This document shows, in pieces, positions 15,633 to 24,903 of a stretch of 36,174 nt of DNA. Numbering within the stretch: position 1 is the first letter of the stretch; each line of letters begins with the position of its first letter. Where the stretch lies: the NCBI GenBank assembly GCA_963169355.1, contig CAUJCR010000036.1, positions 1 to 36,174 of the forward strand. The letters are read 5' to 3'. Source of the DNA: Bacteroidota bacterium. Lineage in GTDB: Bacteria > Bacteroidota > Bacteroidia > B-17B0 > Aurantibacillaceae. The notes under the pieces are model-generated. The model saw only the letters and a list, made by a program, of their open reading frames with translations. It was not told the DNA's origin and searched no databases. The position numbers and the translations under genes were made by a program.

Positions 15633-16196
15633 GTGCGTAAATTATTTATCATATTTATTTTTTTACAAGTTATTTTTACAAGTTACTGTAATGCGCAAAG
15701 TAATGAGTTGTTTACAGCTCAATCTCGCTTACTGATACAGTGGGAAGACGGTAAAGGAAAATTAATGGAGGCTTATACAGAGTCGTCGAATATGACTCTT
15801 AGTTTATCTACTGGCGAATTTGTACTTAAAGCAGATTTATCCACTTTAAAAACAGCAAACTTGTCATTAGATTCATTAATTAAAAGTAAAGGTTCTCAGC
15901 AATTAATTTATAAAGGCAAACTATCGGCTGATAATTTATATATATTTACTCAACATGTAAATGATGAGAAAGATTATTTTATAGAAGGACAACTATCCAT
16001 CAATTCAAAATCAACGCCTGGTGTAGCTATATACAACCCTACTAACTTTTCTGAAAAAAGTGATAATAAAAAATTCCGTATGAATTTTGAATTAATTGTT
16101 AGTCCTAGTAAAATCACTATATTAGGGCTCGAAAATTTTATCAATAAACAGCTTATTTTTAAAATTATCAACGGACCATTGAACACACAACCATAA
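15633..16196 (+). CDS. Exported protein of unknown function (GTG start)
   Basis: 187 residues. The start is the GTG at 15633, which gives a good signal peptide (MRKLFIIFIFLQVIFTSYCN, cleaved near NAQS); no ATG offers this. The mature part looks all-beta with regular polar/hydrophobic alternation (LLIQWEDGKGKLMEAYT, GEFVLKADLSTLKTAN, QLIYKGKLSADNLYIFT, KFRMNFELIVSPSKI) and resembles YceI-type lipid-binding barrels in layout. I cannot support that beyond appearance. It ends 9 bases before the TPR gene, so the two are co-transcribed. The 100 bases before it hold no clear promoter. Confidence 0.6.
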   Translation: MRKLFIIFIFLQVIFTSYCNAQSNELFTAQSRLLIQWEDGKGKLMEAYTESSNMTLSLSTGEFVLKADLSTLKTANLSLDSLIKSKGSQQLIYKGKLSADNLYIFTQHVNDEKDYFIEGQLSINSKSTPGVAIYNPTNFSEKSDNKKFRMNFELIVSPSKITILGLENFINKQLIFKIINGPLNTQP

Positions 16197-16205
16197 TTAA
16201 TTTTT

Positions 16206-16232
16206 ATGAAGAACATGAAGAACATGAAGAAC
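16206..16232 (+). repeat. Three tandem copies of a 9-base unit at a gene start
   Basis: ATGAAGAAC is repeated three times without a mismatch. Each copy supplies an in-frame ATG plus Lys-Asn. Copy-number change would alter the number of start codons and the charge of the signal peptide without breaking the frame. Confidence 0.9.
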
Positions 16233-17885
16233 ACAGTTATTATTAGTGCAGGTGTTTTTATAACACAAGTTACGTTTGCACAAACATTACAAGAAGCAAT
16301 TATAAAAACCGAGAATGAGCGCTTTGCGGCTGCTGCACAAGATTTTAGAGCATTAATTGCCAAAGAACCAACCAAAGGCGAGAACTATTTTTACTTTGGT
16401 GAGAATTATTTTGAAAATGGCGATTTAGATTCTGCCAATCTATATTATCAAAAAGGAGTAGATGTAAATGCGACTTATCCACTTAATTATGTGGGATTAG
16501 GTAAAGTTTTATGGTACAACGGAAAATCAACCGAAGCTAAAGCGCAATTTTTTAAAGCCGCCACTTTAGGAAATAATAAAAATACAGAGGTAATGCGTAA
16601 AACAGCTGAGGCATATACAAAGTCGGAAAATAAAAGTTTAGACGAAGCAATTGCCTTACTAAATGCTGCGATTAAAATAGATCCTAAAAATGCTGAAAAC
16701 CATTTGTTATTAGGTGATGCTCTCCTAGAAAAAAGTCCTACAGAGGGTGGTCCTGCTATTAAAGAGTACGATAAGTTTTCTGAGTTAAATCCAAAATCAC
16801 CTAAAGGTATTTTGCGTTCAGGTAAGTTATACCAACGCGGACGTAATTATCAATTAGCTTTAGAATTATATAAAAAAGCAGAAGCCTTAGATCCTACGTT
16901 TGCTCCAGCCTATCGCGAAAAAGCAGAGTTATATCACTTAGCAAACCAAAAAGCAAATGCTGTAGAATCATACAGAAAGTACTTAGAGTTAAACAATTCT
17001 GATGAAGCACGTGAACGTTATGCTGGTTTCTTATTAAATAATAAGCAATATACAGAGGCAATTGCCGAGATAGAAGCATTACAAAATAGTGGTAATAAGA
17101 GTAAATACCTTGATAGATATTTGGGATATGCTTATGCTGAACAAACAGGTAAATTAGATACAACTAGCTACCGAAAAGGATTAAACGCTATGAATCGATT
17201 TTTCTCAAAATCGGCAACAGTTCCCAACTTCAAGTACTTAGCATCCGATTATAAGAATAAAGGTGTTTTATTATCAAAATTAAAACAAGATAGTTTAGCA
17301 GTTATTGAATTTGAGAAAGCAATTGCAACCGATCCTAAGTTAACCAACGATGTTAATCGTGAGATAGCTAAAACATTTATGACTTCAAGACACTATGCTA
17401 AAGCTATTGAAACATATATGAAAATTGAGAATGGAGATCCTGCTAATTTAACAGGGCAAGATTTTTATGAAATGGGAAGAGCCTATTATTACGAAGGTGG
17501 AAACAAACAACGTGAAAAGAAAGATGCAGATGCATTAGCAATGTTTGTAAAATCTGATTCGTGTTTTTCTAAATTAGCACAAAAAAACCCTTCGTATTCA
17601 ATTGCCTTTTTATGGAGGGCAAAAGCAAATGTTCAACAAGATGTGAAGAATGAAAAGTGGTTGGCTAAACCTTTTTATGAAACATTTATGACTTTAACTA
17701 AACCTGAGGAAAGAGCTTCTGCTTCAAATAAAAATGGAGTGATTGAATCGTGTGAATACCTGGGTTATTATAGTGTAACTACCAAAGATTATGAAAAAGC
17801 AAAAGAATATTTTGGAATTATACGTGATATAGATCCAAATAATAAAAAACAAATCGAATTCTTTAAGAGCCCTCAAGGAAAATAA
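16206..17885 (+). CDS. Periplasmic TPR protein
   Basis: 559 residues, signal peptide ending near VTFAQ (about 25). The rest is a string of about ten tetratricopeptide repeats, for example ENYFYFGENYFENGDLDSAN, AENHLLLGDALLEKSP, PKGILRSGKLYQRGRNYQLA, TFAPAYREKAELYHLANQKA and LTGQDFYEMGRAYYYEGG. TPRs form a binding superhelix, so this is an adaptor in the periplasm. The pair with the PstS-like lipoprotein two genes upstream is a recurring Bacteroidota arrangement. The first nine codons are three perfect copies of ATGAAGAAC (16206-16232), giving three in-frame ATG codons; any could be the start and all keep the signal peptide. Confidence 0.88.
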   Translation: MKNMKNMKNTVIISAGVFITQVTFAQTLQEAIIKTENERFAAAAQDFRALIAKEPTKGENYFYFGENYFENGDLDSANLYYQKGVDVNATYPLNYVGLGKVLWYNGKSTEAKAQFFKAATLGNNKNTEVMRKTAEAYTKSENKSLDEAIALLNAAIKIDPKNAENHLLLGDALLEKSPTEGGPAIKEYDKFSELNPKSPKGILRSGKLYQRGRNYQLALELYKKAEALDPTFAPAYREKAELYHLANQKANAVESYRKYLELNNSDEARERYAGFLLNNKQYTEAIAEIEALQNSGNKSKYLDRYLGYAYAEQTGKLDTTSYRKGLNAMNRFFSKSATVPNFKYLASDYKNKGVLLSKLKQDSLAVIEFEKAIATDPKLTNDVNREIAKTFMTSRHYAKAIETYMKIENGDPANLTGQDFYEMGRAYYYEGGNKQREKKDADALAMFVKSDSCFSKLAQKNPSYSIAFLWRAKANVQQDVKNEKWLAKPFYETFMTLTKPEERASASNKNGVIESCEYLGYYSVTTKDYEKAKEYFGIIRDIDPNNKKQIEFFKSPQGK

Positions 17886-17937
17886 AATACACTTTCTTTT
17901 AGTTAATCTGAAGAATAACCATCTTCCATTACTAATT

Positions 17938-19518
17938 ATGAAAAAAGAGTTACAACTTTTTATACCTGCTTATGTTGCATTTAATGAGCCACTTCTTAAA
18001 GAAGAAGTGGCTTTGCAACTTTCGTTAAAACCATCAGATACTTTTTCTATCCAACTTTTAAGAAGAAGTATTGATGCGCGTTCAAAAATTATAAAGGCTA
18101 ATGTAAAACTAGCTGTATATATTAACGAGCCAGTGCTGCCTAATAATTTTGAAATGAATTATAAAGAGGTAGCTGATTCTAAACACACCATCACAATTAT
18201 AGGCGCTGGACCTGCTGGTTTGTACGCTGCTTTAAGATGTTTAGAATTAGGCATTAAACCTATTGTTTTTGAGAGAGGAAAAAATGTTCAAGAAAGACGC
18301 AGAGATTTGGCGGCTATTAATAAGCAGCATATTGTAAATCCTGAAAGTAATTATTGTTTTGGAGAAGGTGGCGCTGGAACTTACAGTGATGGAAAACTTT
18401 ATACGCGTTCAAATAAACGTGGCGATATAGATTATATCTTAAAAACCTTTGTATATCATGGCGCTGACGATATTATCCTAGTAGATGCCCATCCACATAT
18501 TGGCACCAATAAATTACCTCATATTATTGCTAATATGCGACAAACTATTCTGAAATATGGAGGCGAAATTCATTTTAACTCTAAGTTGGTTGACATTAAT
18601 TATAATGAAGATAAAATCAGTTCCATTATCATCGAAAAGAATCAATCTAAAGTGGAACACTTGTGTTCCAATGTTATTTTAGCGACGGGACACTCGGCAC
18701 GCGATATTTATGAATTGCTAAATGCTAAGCAAATTGCTATTGAAGCAAAACCATTTGCTTTAGGTGTTCGGGTTGAACATCCTCAATCATATATTGATAA
18801 AATTCAATATAGTTGTCATACTATAAATGAGGTGATTGAGAAAAGAAGTTATTTGCCTGCTTCGTCTTATAGCCTAGTAAATCAGGTTAATAATCACGGT
18901 GTGTATTCCTTTTGTATGTGTCCTGGAGGAATTATAGCGCCTTGCGCTACTAATCAAGAAGAGGTAGTAACAAACGGGTGGAGTCCGTCAAAACGTAATA
19001 ATCCGTATGCTAATAGCGGAATTGTAGTAGGTTTAGAATTAAATGATTTTGAACCGTATAAAAAATTTGGCGCATTAGCTGGATTAGAACTGCAAAAAGA
19101 AATTGAGCACAAAGCGTGGTTATTGGGTGGTAAAACACAAACGGCACCTGCTCAAAACTTACAAGATTTTGTAAATGATAAATTAAGTTCGCAACTCATA
19201 AAATGTTCTTACCAACCAGGCACCCAATCGGTGCAATTAAAAGAAGTGTTGGGAAAAATGATTGGAAACACTTTACAACAAGGCTTTAAATTATTTAATC
19301 AAAAGATGAAAGGCTATGTGAGTAATGAAGCAATCATTTTAGGCGTAGAATCCAGAACTTCAACGCCTGTGAGGATTCCAAGAGATAAAGAAACGTTACA
19401 ACACGTACAGTTGAAAAATTTGTATCCCTGCGCTGAAGGCGCTGGCTATGCAGGAGGTATTGTGAGTGCGGCAATGGATGGTGTTAATTGCGTAAACGCA
19501 ATTTATAAAACGTTTTGA
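17938..19518 (+). CDS. FAD-dependent oxidoreductase (COG2509-like)
   Basis: 526 residues. A small N-terminal domain (1-80) with NEPLLKEEVALQL and LLRRSIDARSK precedes a Rossmann FAD-binding domain: TITIIGAGPAGLYAALRCLE (about 83-101), then FERGKNVQERRRDLAAIN, a Gly-rich GEGGAGTYSDGKLYTR loop, NVILATGHSARDIYELL, and a C-terminal EGAGYAGGIVSAAMDGV block that closes the flavin site. This matches the large uncharacterised family of NAD(P)/FAD-dependent dehydrogenases related to HI0933/BaiN-type proteins; the substrate is unknown. Cytoplasmic. It stands alone, 52 bases after the TPR gene, and ends 2 bases before MITE copy 2. An 11-base perfect stem (17987-18012) lies inside the 5' coding part. Confidence 0.88.
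   Translation: MKKELQLFIPAYVAFNEPLLKEEVALQLSLKPSDTFSIQLLRRSIDARSKIIKANVKLAVYINEPVLPNNFEMNYKEVADSKHTITIIGAGPAGLYAALRCLELGIKPIVFERGKNVQERRRDLAAINKQHIVNPESNYCFGEGGAGTYSDGKLYTRSNKRGDIDYILKTFVYHGADDIILVDAHPHIGTNKLPHIIANMRQTILKYGGEIHFNSKLVDINYNEDKISSIIIEKNQSKVEHLCSNVILATGHSARDIYELLNAKQIAIEAKPFALGVRVEHPQSYIDKIQYSCHTINEVIEKRSYLPASSYSLVNQVNNHGVYSFCMCPGGIIAPCATNQEEVVTNGWSPSKRNNPYANSGIVVGLELNDFEPYKKFGALAGLELQKEIEHKAWLLGGKTQTAPAQNLQDFVNDKLSSQLIKCSYQPGTQSVQLKEVLGKMIGNTLQQGFKLFNQKMKGYVSNEAIILGVESRTSTPVRIPRDKETLQHVQLKNLYPCAEGAGYAGGIVSAAMDGVNCVNAIYKTF
17987..18012 (+). repeat. Perfect inverted repeat inside the oxidoreductase gene
   Basis: AGCCACTTCTT, loop AAAG, AAGAAGTGGCT. The stem is 11 bp with a tetraloop, at codons about 17-25. 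A second one, TGGAACAC-TT-GTGTTCCA, lies at 18653-18670 in the same gene. The encoded residues fit the family in both places, so they are probably not insertions. Confidence 0.75.
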
Positions 19519-19520
19519 TG

Positions 19521-19698
19521 TTTTAACCCAAATTATGCATTAGCAATTCTATTACGAGCTAAAATCTCTGCAAAATATGAAGCTTCGCAACTTTTTCTCT
19601 TTCACCGTAGCAGTGGCTACGCTTCATTCGTAAAAGTTCATATTTTATGAGATGCTTAATTTTCACTGCCATTTTTAGTGCACAATTTGGGGTTAAAA
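19521..19698. repeat. MITE-like palindromic element, copy 2
   Basis: This is a diverged copy of 5106-5276. The borders are TTTTAACCC and GGGTTAAAA, the inverted repeats are imperfect, and the centre (CGAGCTAAAATC, AAAATATGAAGCTTCGCAAC, the GTAGC/GCTAC hairpin, CTTCATTCGTAAAAG) is almost identical to copy 1. It fills nearly the whole gap between two convergent genes, 2 bases after one stop and 6 bases before the other, and so may act as a bidirectional terminator. Confidence 0.8.
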
Positions 19699-19704
19699 CA
19701 CAAA

Positions 19705-20388
19705 TTATAAACTAGCAAAGGCGATGCTTAATACGCTTATTTTTACACCCTCTATTTTTTGTAGAGCTTGGCAGCAGGCTTCAATAGTGGCGCCGGTAGT
19801 AATTACATCATCTACTAAAATAATGTGTTGGTGTTTTAGCGTGTCTAAATCGCTTATTTCAAAAGCTGTTTCAACATTTTCCCAACGTTCGTATTTACTT
19901 TTTTTGGTTTGAGTGGTGGTAAATTCTTTACGTGTAAGCGCATGTGTATTTAAACTAATTTGTAATTCATTAGCCAAACCTTTGGCAAATTCTTCGCTTT
20001 GATTGTAGCCACGTTGTTTTAATTTTTTGGGGTGTAATGGAACAGGAATAATACACTGCACATCATGTAATACTTTATGTTGTTTTAAATCTTCGCCATA
20101 AAATTTACCAATTAACTGTGCAAGTTCTTTATTGTGTTTGTATTTAATATCGTGTAAAATTTTTTGTACTCCACCTTTCTTCTTAAACCAATAAAAACTA
20201 GATGCTGTGTTAATAGGTACTCGCCCATAAAACAAAGCTGCCACTGGATTTTCGGGTTGGAGATGGAAATTTGTTTTTGGAAGATGCGTGTAGCAATAGT
20301 TGCAAATTTGTTCTTCGTGTTTGTAAAGCGAGTTGCCACAAGCTACGCAATTACGAGGATATATTAATGAAAGAAAATCTTGCCACAT
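19705..20388 (-). CDS. comF: ComF-family phosphoribosyltransferase-like protein
   Basis: 227 residues. An N-terminal zinc finger has Cys14, Cys17, Cys29 and Cys32 (CVACG and CNYC). A phosphoribosyltransferase fold follows, with IIPVPLHPKKLKQRGYNQSE (about 116-135) and the PRPP loop HIILVDDVITTGATIEAC (about 188-205). ComF proteins assist DNA uptake and recombination in competent bacteria and are widely conserved even where competence is unknown. Its start ATG overlaps the stop of the large surface-protein gene by one base (TAATG), so translation is coupled. MITE copy 2 lies just past its end. Confidence 0.93.
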   Translation of the reverse strand: MWQDFLSLIYPRNCVACGNSLYKHEEQICNYCYTHLPKTNFHLQPENPVAALFYGRVPINTASSFYWFKKKGGVQKILHDIKYKHNKELAQLIGKFYGEDLKQHKVLHDVQCIIPVPLHPKKLKQRGYNQSEEFAKGLANELQISLNTHALTRKEFTTTQTKKSKYERWENVETAFEISDLDTLKHQHIILVDDVITTGATIEACCQALQKIEGVKISVLSIAFASL

Positions 20389-23300
20389 TATAACTTACCT
20401 GCTAATGTGCAACCAAGTTTATATTTATTTACTTTTCCAGATAAATCAAATACTTCTATATATACCACATAAATTCCTATAGGCGCTTTCTCATTATTTT
20501 CATTAATGCCATTCCAACTAATAACACCATCGGTTGGCAATTGTTCATTTTTTACCAAATATTTTACTAATCGCCCTTTGCTGTCATATATATATACGTT
20601 TGCGGCTTGTCCTGCTGAATTTAATGTGTAAGCAATATTTAAAACATCTTGGTAGCCATCATTATCAGGCGAAAAAATAGGATTAGATATTACAAAGCCA
20701 CTGCCGCCATCTGCTTTTAAATATTGTGAGTTTTGATAGGCAGGAGTAGCAAAACCTACAGCTTCGGCAGCGCTATTCCAATTTGTTTTATCATCGGTGC
20801 TTCTATTAAAATCAATCCGTTCTAGCGAAACTCCTTTGGTAGATACTAATAACGGGAAGTGCATCTTAGAACTATATTTAAAATTATCAATAACTGTAAA
20901 ATTAGTATCGCTAAGTGTTACCACATCATTATCTGTATTCATACTAGGTAAATCTTCTATATCTAAAAATCCTTTTGGGTTAATAGTGGCATATTGTTGT
21001 TTAACAGTAGTGCCACTTTCCGAGATAACCACATAGTTCTCTGGAAATAATAAAAAGCCTTCATCGGTTATTTTTTCGGTATCTTTTAAAGTGCCTGTTA
21101 AAGTATCCATAGAGCCAATGCGGAGGTTTTTTAAATTAATGGTTTTATTACTTCGGTTATATAATTCCACAAAATCTACACCGCCTGTGTTCGGATCAAA
21201 CAACACTTCATTTATCACCACATCATTTGCTGATGGTGTTTGAGGTAAGGCAAATTGCGCACTACCATTCATAATGGTATTTCCTACACAATCTGTAATG
21301 TTGCTATTAACGGTACATGTATATAAAATACCCAATTGCATAGGAGCCGAAAGCTTTAGTTTTACTCTTTTATAATCTGGACTAATAGGCTGAATAAATA
21401 ATAGAGTTGATAAACCATTATCAAAAGTATAAGTAAGTGGGTTGGTAAGTGTATTATAATTTAATGATTCGGTAAAAATAAGTAAAATGGTATCTGCGCT
21501 GATGGTAACAATTCTATCTAGTTGCGGAGAACTATTATCAATGTTAGCGGCAGCTACCGAATTGGGATAACCCGGTGTTCCACCATTTGCATGTGTGCTT
21601 GCGTGCCAGTTGTATTGTCCGCCACAGGGATTGTTTGCATCTATTTGTTCCATACTCCAGCCTCCATCTGTTTTGTTAGCATCATTATACCAAGAAGTAT
21701 TATAACTAATAGAATGAATGGTTACATTATTAGAATCACTTAAAGTAATGGTAGCACCACTATTTAGTAACGAAGGAAAACTAGCCACCTCTGTAACAGG
21801 TACACCAAAATTATTAAAGAATTGATTATAACTTCCAGTACCCGATAACACAATGTATCCATTAGGCACAATGGTTACTTCGGGAATTTTTTTAGAAGTT
21901 GAGGTAGTAGCAAAACTCCAGTTTTTTAAATTAATATAAAAGTTTGTGCGATTTTTAAGTTCAACGTATTCTAAATTTGGTAATGCAATAGATGGATCGG
22001 GATCGGGCATTAACTCATTAATAACAATGTCGTAGGCTTGTGCTTTGTAGCATGAAAACACTTTGCTGTTTGGACTTAAACTATTTCCACTACAATCAGA
22101 AATACCATTTACTGTTAGTGTGTAGTTTGTAGCGTTGATGAGAGGACTCGAAAGTGATAACACAACACAGGTGTTTCCAGATGAGACAGTAGCTAGAGTA
22201 GGAGAGCCTATGCCGTTTGATATGGTGTAATTTGTTATAGTATTTAATTGTGATGATTCGATAACGTCGTTAAAACAAACATTAAGGTGTAAAGAATCGA
22301 TTACTGTAACATTAGCAAACTGAGGCGCTACTGTATCGGGTAAGGTAGAGTAAACAGAGTTTACTAAACCAGGCGTTCCGCCATTTATATTATTGGAGCC
22401 AATCCAATTATTGATAGCCGAACAAGAAGCACTTAAATTAGGATTAATTAATTCTAGTGAGTAGCCGCCATCTTTTTTTACCACATCTTTATACCAAGTG
22501 TCTTTGTAGTTTACGCTATCAAGTATAACTCCGCCACTGGTTTTTAAGTAAATATTATCACCCGAGTTATTAAGCGAAGGAAATGAATTCACCCCCAACT
22601 TATTAAAATAACCCAATGCGGTAAATAGGGCTGTATCAGCAATGGGGCAAATAGTAACATAAGCATTGGGTAACAAAATATAATTTCCAAGTGTAGCACC
22701 TGTAAGCGTATAGCCATCGGCTATTCGCAATCCATTAAGGTTGATGGGGTTCGTTGTTCTATTATATAGCTCGATGTATTCGGTATTTGGTAAATTGATG
22801 ATTGGAGTTGGATCGGCAAATATTTCGTTAATTATTAAATCTTTAAAATTTAGTGTAATGGGAGCAAAATAAGTAAATGAAGTAGTTTCTGTGCTAATGG
22901 CATTTAAAGATAAATCTTGCACTCCAGTTACAGTAAGTGTGTTAGTAAGCGCATTGGTAAAAGCGGTAGCAAAGGTTAAATGTACTAACGATGTGTTAGA
23001 AATATCTCTACTGGCAAGCGTAGGACTTCCGATAGCATTATTGACATTGTAGTTGCTAAGTGTTTGTGCCGAAGTAAATTCAACAGCTTCGTTAAATAAT
23101 ACATCTAATTGTGTACTCGAAATAACTGTATTACTTACAATGCTTGGCGGAGTCACATCTGGTATAATGGTTTGAACTTGTATATCGTCAAAAAAATGTT
23201 TTCCAAAAAAACTACTGGTAGATTGTTTTATAACAAAACCAAAAAAAGAAGAGCTTGTAAAGCTATTATCGATAATGCTACCTTCACTCACATAACTGCT

Positions 23301-23816
23301 ACCACTTCCCGTCATATCTCTTTCTAATGTAAATAAGTTAGCGCTTGTGCGCGTTACCTTAATTTTTATTAGGTTATTACTCGAACTAGAAACAGTAGAG
23401 TTAGCGCCATCAATAATAACAGTGCTTGTTCCTGCTGTGCTTTTGTAAAGGCAAATATCGTCGGAGGTATTTCCTATTCTTACAAAATAACCGTTGATGT
23501 TTGACGCTAATAAGTTTGAGTTATCGGAGGTTAAATAAGCATCTACATAATTGGAGCCAGAGGTGGCAAATTGCAGATTTACCCAAAATTCCCAGGTACA
23601 ATTAGTGGAAATAGTATTGGTAGTACTGATATAAAAACTACTATTGCTAGTAGTGTTAGCCGATTTTAATTGTCCTGCACTTACTGTAAAATCAGTTGGG
23701 GCGCTTGGTGTCCAAGATGGATTTGTAGAGAAATCTCCGTCCGAAAAATTATCAGAAACCTGAGCGTTTAATTTTAAAATCAAACCTAAGCACCATAGTA
23801 GAGTAAAAACACGCAT
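20388..23816 (-). CDS. Large surface protein with lamin-tail domains and FlgD-like C terminus
   Basis: About 1142 residues from the ATG at 23816. A longer frame reaches 23864, but that start lies upstream of a -7-like box and in front of a good signal peptide (MRVFTLLWCLGLILKLNAQ). In order: a jelly-roll-like domain (about 20-220), then alternating SbsA/Big-type Ig-like modules (PPSIVSNTVISSTQLDVLF, VAPQFANVTVIDSLHLNVCF) and three lamin-tail domains with the INE-hallmark (INEIFADPTP, INELMPDPDP, INEVLFDPNTGG, each followed by EYIELYNR or a variant). The end is a FlgD-like Ig domain (FSPDNDGYQDVLNIAYTL to the C terminus). Such proteins are exported by T9SS in gliding Bacteroidota. It may be an adhesin or matrix protein. 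The comF gene overlaps its stop. Confidence 0.87.
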   Translation of the reverse strand: MRVFTLLWCLGLILKLNAQVSDNFSDGDFSTNPSWTPSAPTDFTVSAGQLKSANTTSNSSFYISTTNTISTNCTWEFWVNLQFATSGSNYVDAYLTSDNSNLLASNINGYFVRIGNTSDDICLYKSTAGTSTVIIDGANSTVSSSSNNLIKIKVTRTSANLFTLERDMTGSGSSYVSEGSIIDNSFTSSSFFGFVIKQSTSSFFGKHFFDDIQVQTIIPDVTPPSIVSNTVISSTQLDVLFNEAVEFTSAQTLSNYNVNNAIGSPTLASRDISNTSLVHLTFATAFTNALTNTLTVTGVQDLSLNAISTETTSFTYFAPITLNFKDLIINEIFADPTPIINLPNTEYIELYNRTTNPINLNGLRIADGYTLTGATLGNYILLPNAYVTICPIADTALFTALGYFNKLGVNSFPSLNNSGDNIYLKTSGGVILDSVNYKDTWYKDVVKKDGGYSLELINPNLSASCSAINNWIGSNNINGGTPGLVNSVYSTLPDTVAPQFANVTVIDSLHLNVCFNDVIESSQLNTITNYTISNGIGSPTLATVSSGNTCVVLSLSSPLINATNYTLTVNGISDCSGNSLSPNSKVFSCYKAQAYDIVINELMPDPDPSIALPNLEYVELKNRTNFYINLKNWSFATTSTSKKIPEVTIVPNGYIVLSGTGSYNQFFNNFGVPVTEVASFPSLLNSGATITLSDSNNVTIHSISYNTSWYNDANKTDGGWSMEQIDANNPCGGQYNWHASTHANGGTPGYPNSVAAANIDNSSPQLDRIVTISADTILLIFTESLNYNTLTNPLTYTFDNGLSTLLFIQPISPDYKRVKLKLSAPMQLGILYTCTVNSNITDCVGNTIMNGSAQFALPQTPSANDVVINEVLFDPNTGGVDFVELYNRSNKTINLKNLRIGSMDTLTGTLKDTEKITDEGFLLFPENYVVISESGTTVKQQYATINPKGFLDIEDLPSMNTDNDVVTLSDTNFTVIDNFKYSSKMHFPLLVSTKGVSLERIDFNRSTDDKTNWNSAAEAVGFATPAYQNSQYLKADGGSGFVISNPIFSPDNDGYQDVLNIAYTLNSAGQAANVYIYDSKGRLVKYLVKNEQLPTDGVISWNGINENNEKAPIGIYVVYIEVFDLSGKVNKYKLGCTLAGKL

Positions 23817-23836
23817 TGTATAAAAATATGACAAAA

Positions 23837-23844
23837 CCAAGGTA
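23837..23844 (-). promoter_or_regulatory. Candidate -7 box for the surface-protein gene
   Basis: TACCTTGG on the minus strand, with TTTG 17 bases upstream and about 20 bases before the ATG at 23816. It supports 23816 over 23864 as the start. Confidence 0.4.
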
Positions 23845-23913
23845 GTAAATTTTTTTGATAGCAAATAATTTTACACATTTGGAGCACCTTAAAATATAAC
23901 TGAAAAATAAAAT

Positions 23914-24903
23914 ATGAAAATTGCTGTTGTTGGCGCAACTGGATTAGTTGGCTCAAAAATGTTAGAAGTATTAGCGGAAAGAAATTTTCCATTAACTGAT
24001 TTAATTCCTGTAGCCTCTGAAAAATCGGTAGGAAAGGAAATTGAATTTAAAGGAAAAAAATACAAGGTACACTCCATGACCGAGGCTATTGCTGAAAAAC
24101 CTCATATTGCCTTGTTTTCGGCAGGAGGCGGAACTTCTTTAGAGTGGGCGCCAAAATTTGCAGAGGTGGGCACCGTTGTTATTGATAACTCATCAGCATG
24201 GCGCATGGATGCAAGCAAAAAATTGGTTGTTCCAGAGGTAAATGCTCATGTGTTAAGCAAAGACGATAAAATAATTGCAAACCCTAATTGTTCAACAATA
24301 CAAATGGTAGTGGCATTACAACCTCTACATCAAAAATATAAAATTAAACGTGTGGTGGTTTCTACTTATCAGTCGGTTACAGGAACTGGTGTAAAAGCTG
24401 TAGAACAGTTAATGAATGAGCGTGCAGGCAAGGAAACCGAAATGGCATATAAGTATAAAATCGACTTAAATGTGATTCCTCAAATAGATGTGTTTGTGGA
24501 TAATGGCTACACAAAGGAGGAAATGAAAATGATAAATGAAACGAAAAAAATTATGGGAGACGACACCATTCGGTTAACAGCCACTACGGTTCGTATTCCA
24601 GTTATGGGAGGGCATAGCGAGAGTGTAAATATTGAGTTTGAAAATGATTTTAATGTGCAAGATATTTTTGAGTTAATGAGAAATACTAAAGGCGTTGTTT
24701 TAGAAGATGACATTGCCTCTCAAATTTATCCAATGCCACTTCATGCGCATAATCGTGATGAGGTATTTGTAGGACGAATTAGAAGAGATGAATCACAACC
24801 AAACACATTAAATATGTGGATTGTTTCGGATAATTTAAGAAAAGGTGCTGCTACTAATGCCGTACAAATTGCAGAATACTTAATTGAACATAAATTAGTA
24901 TAA
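23914..24903 (+). CDS. asd: Aspartate-semialdehyde dehydrogenase
   Basis: 329 residues, typical. It reduces aspartyl phosphate to aspartate semialdehyde, the branch point to lysine/diaminopimelate, threonine and methionine. The N-terminal Rossmann motif VVGATGLVGSKMLEVL, FSAGGGTSLEWAP, the catalytic Cys126 in ANPNCSTIQM, SVTGTGVKAVEQL and the acid/base His234 in MGGHSESVNIEF are all present. Its TAA is followed without a gap, and in the same frame, by the TTG start of the DAHP synthase gene, so the two are tightly coupled. It is divergent from the surface-protein gene across about 97 bases. Confidence 0.96.
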   Translation: MKIAVVGATGLVGSKMLEVLAERNFPLTDLIPVASEKSVGKEIEFKGKKYKVHSMTEAIAEKPHIALFSAGGGTSLEWAPKFAEVGTVVIDNSSAWRMDASKKLVVPEVNAHVLSKDDKIIANPNCSTIQMVVALQPLHQKYKIKRVVVSTYQSVTGTGVKAVEQLMNERAGKETEMAYKYKIDLNVIPQIDVFVDNGYTKEEMKMINETKKIMGDDTIRLTATTVRIPVMGGHSESVNIEFENDFNVQDIFELMRNTKGVVLEDDIASQIYPMPLHAHNRDEVFVGRIRRDESQPNTLNMWIVSDNLRKGAATNAVQIAEYLIEHKLV

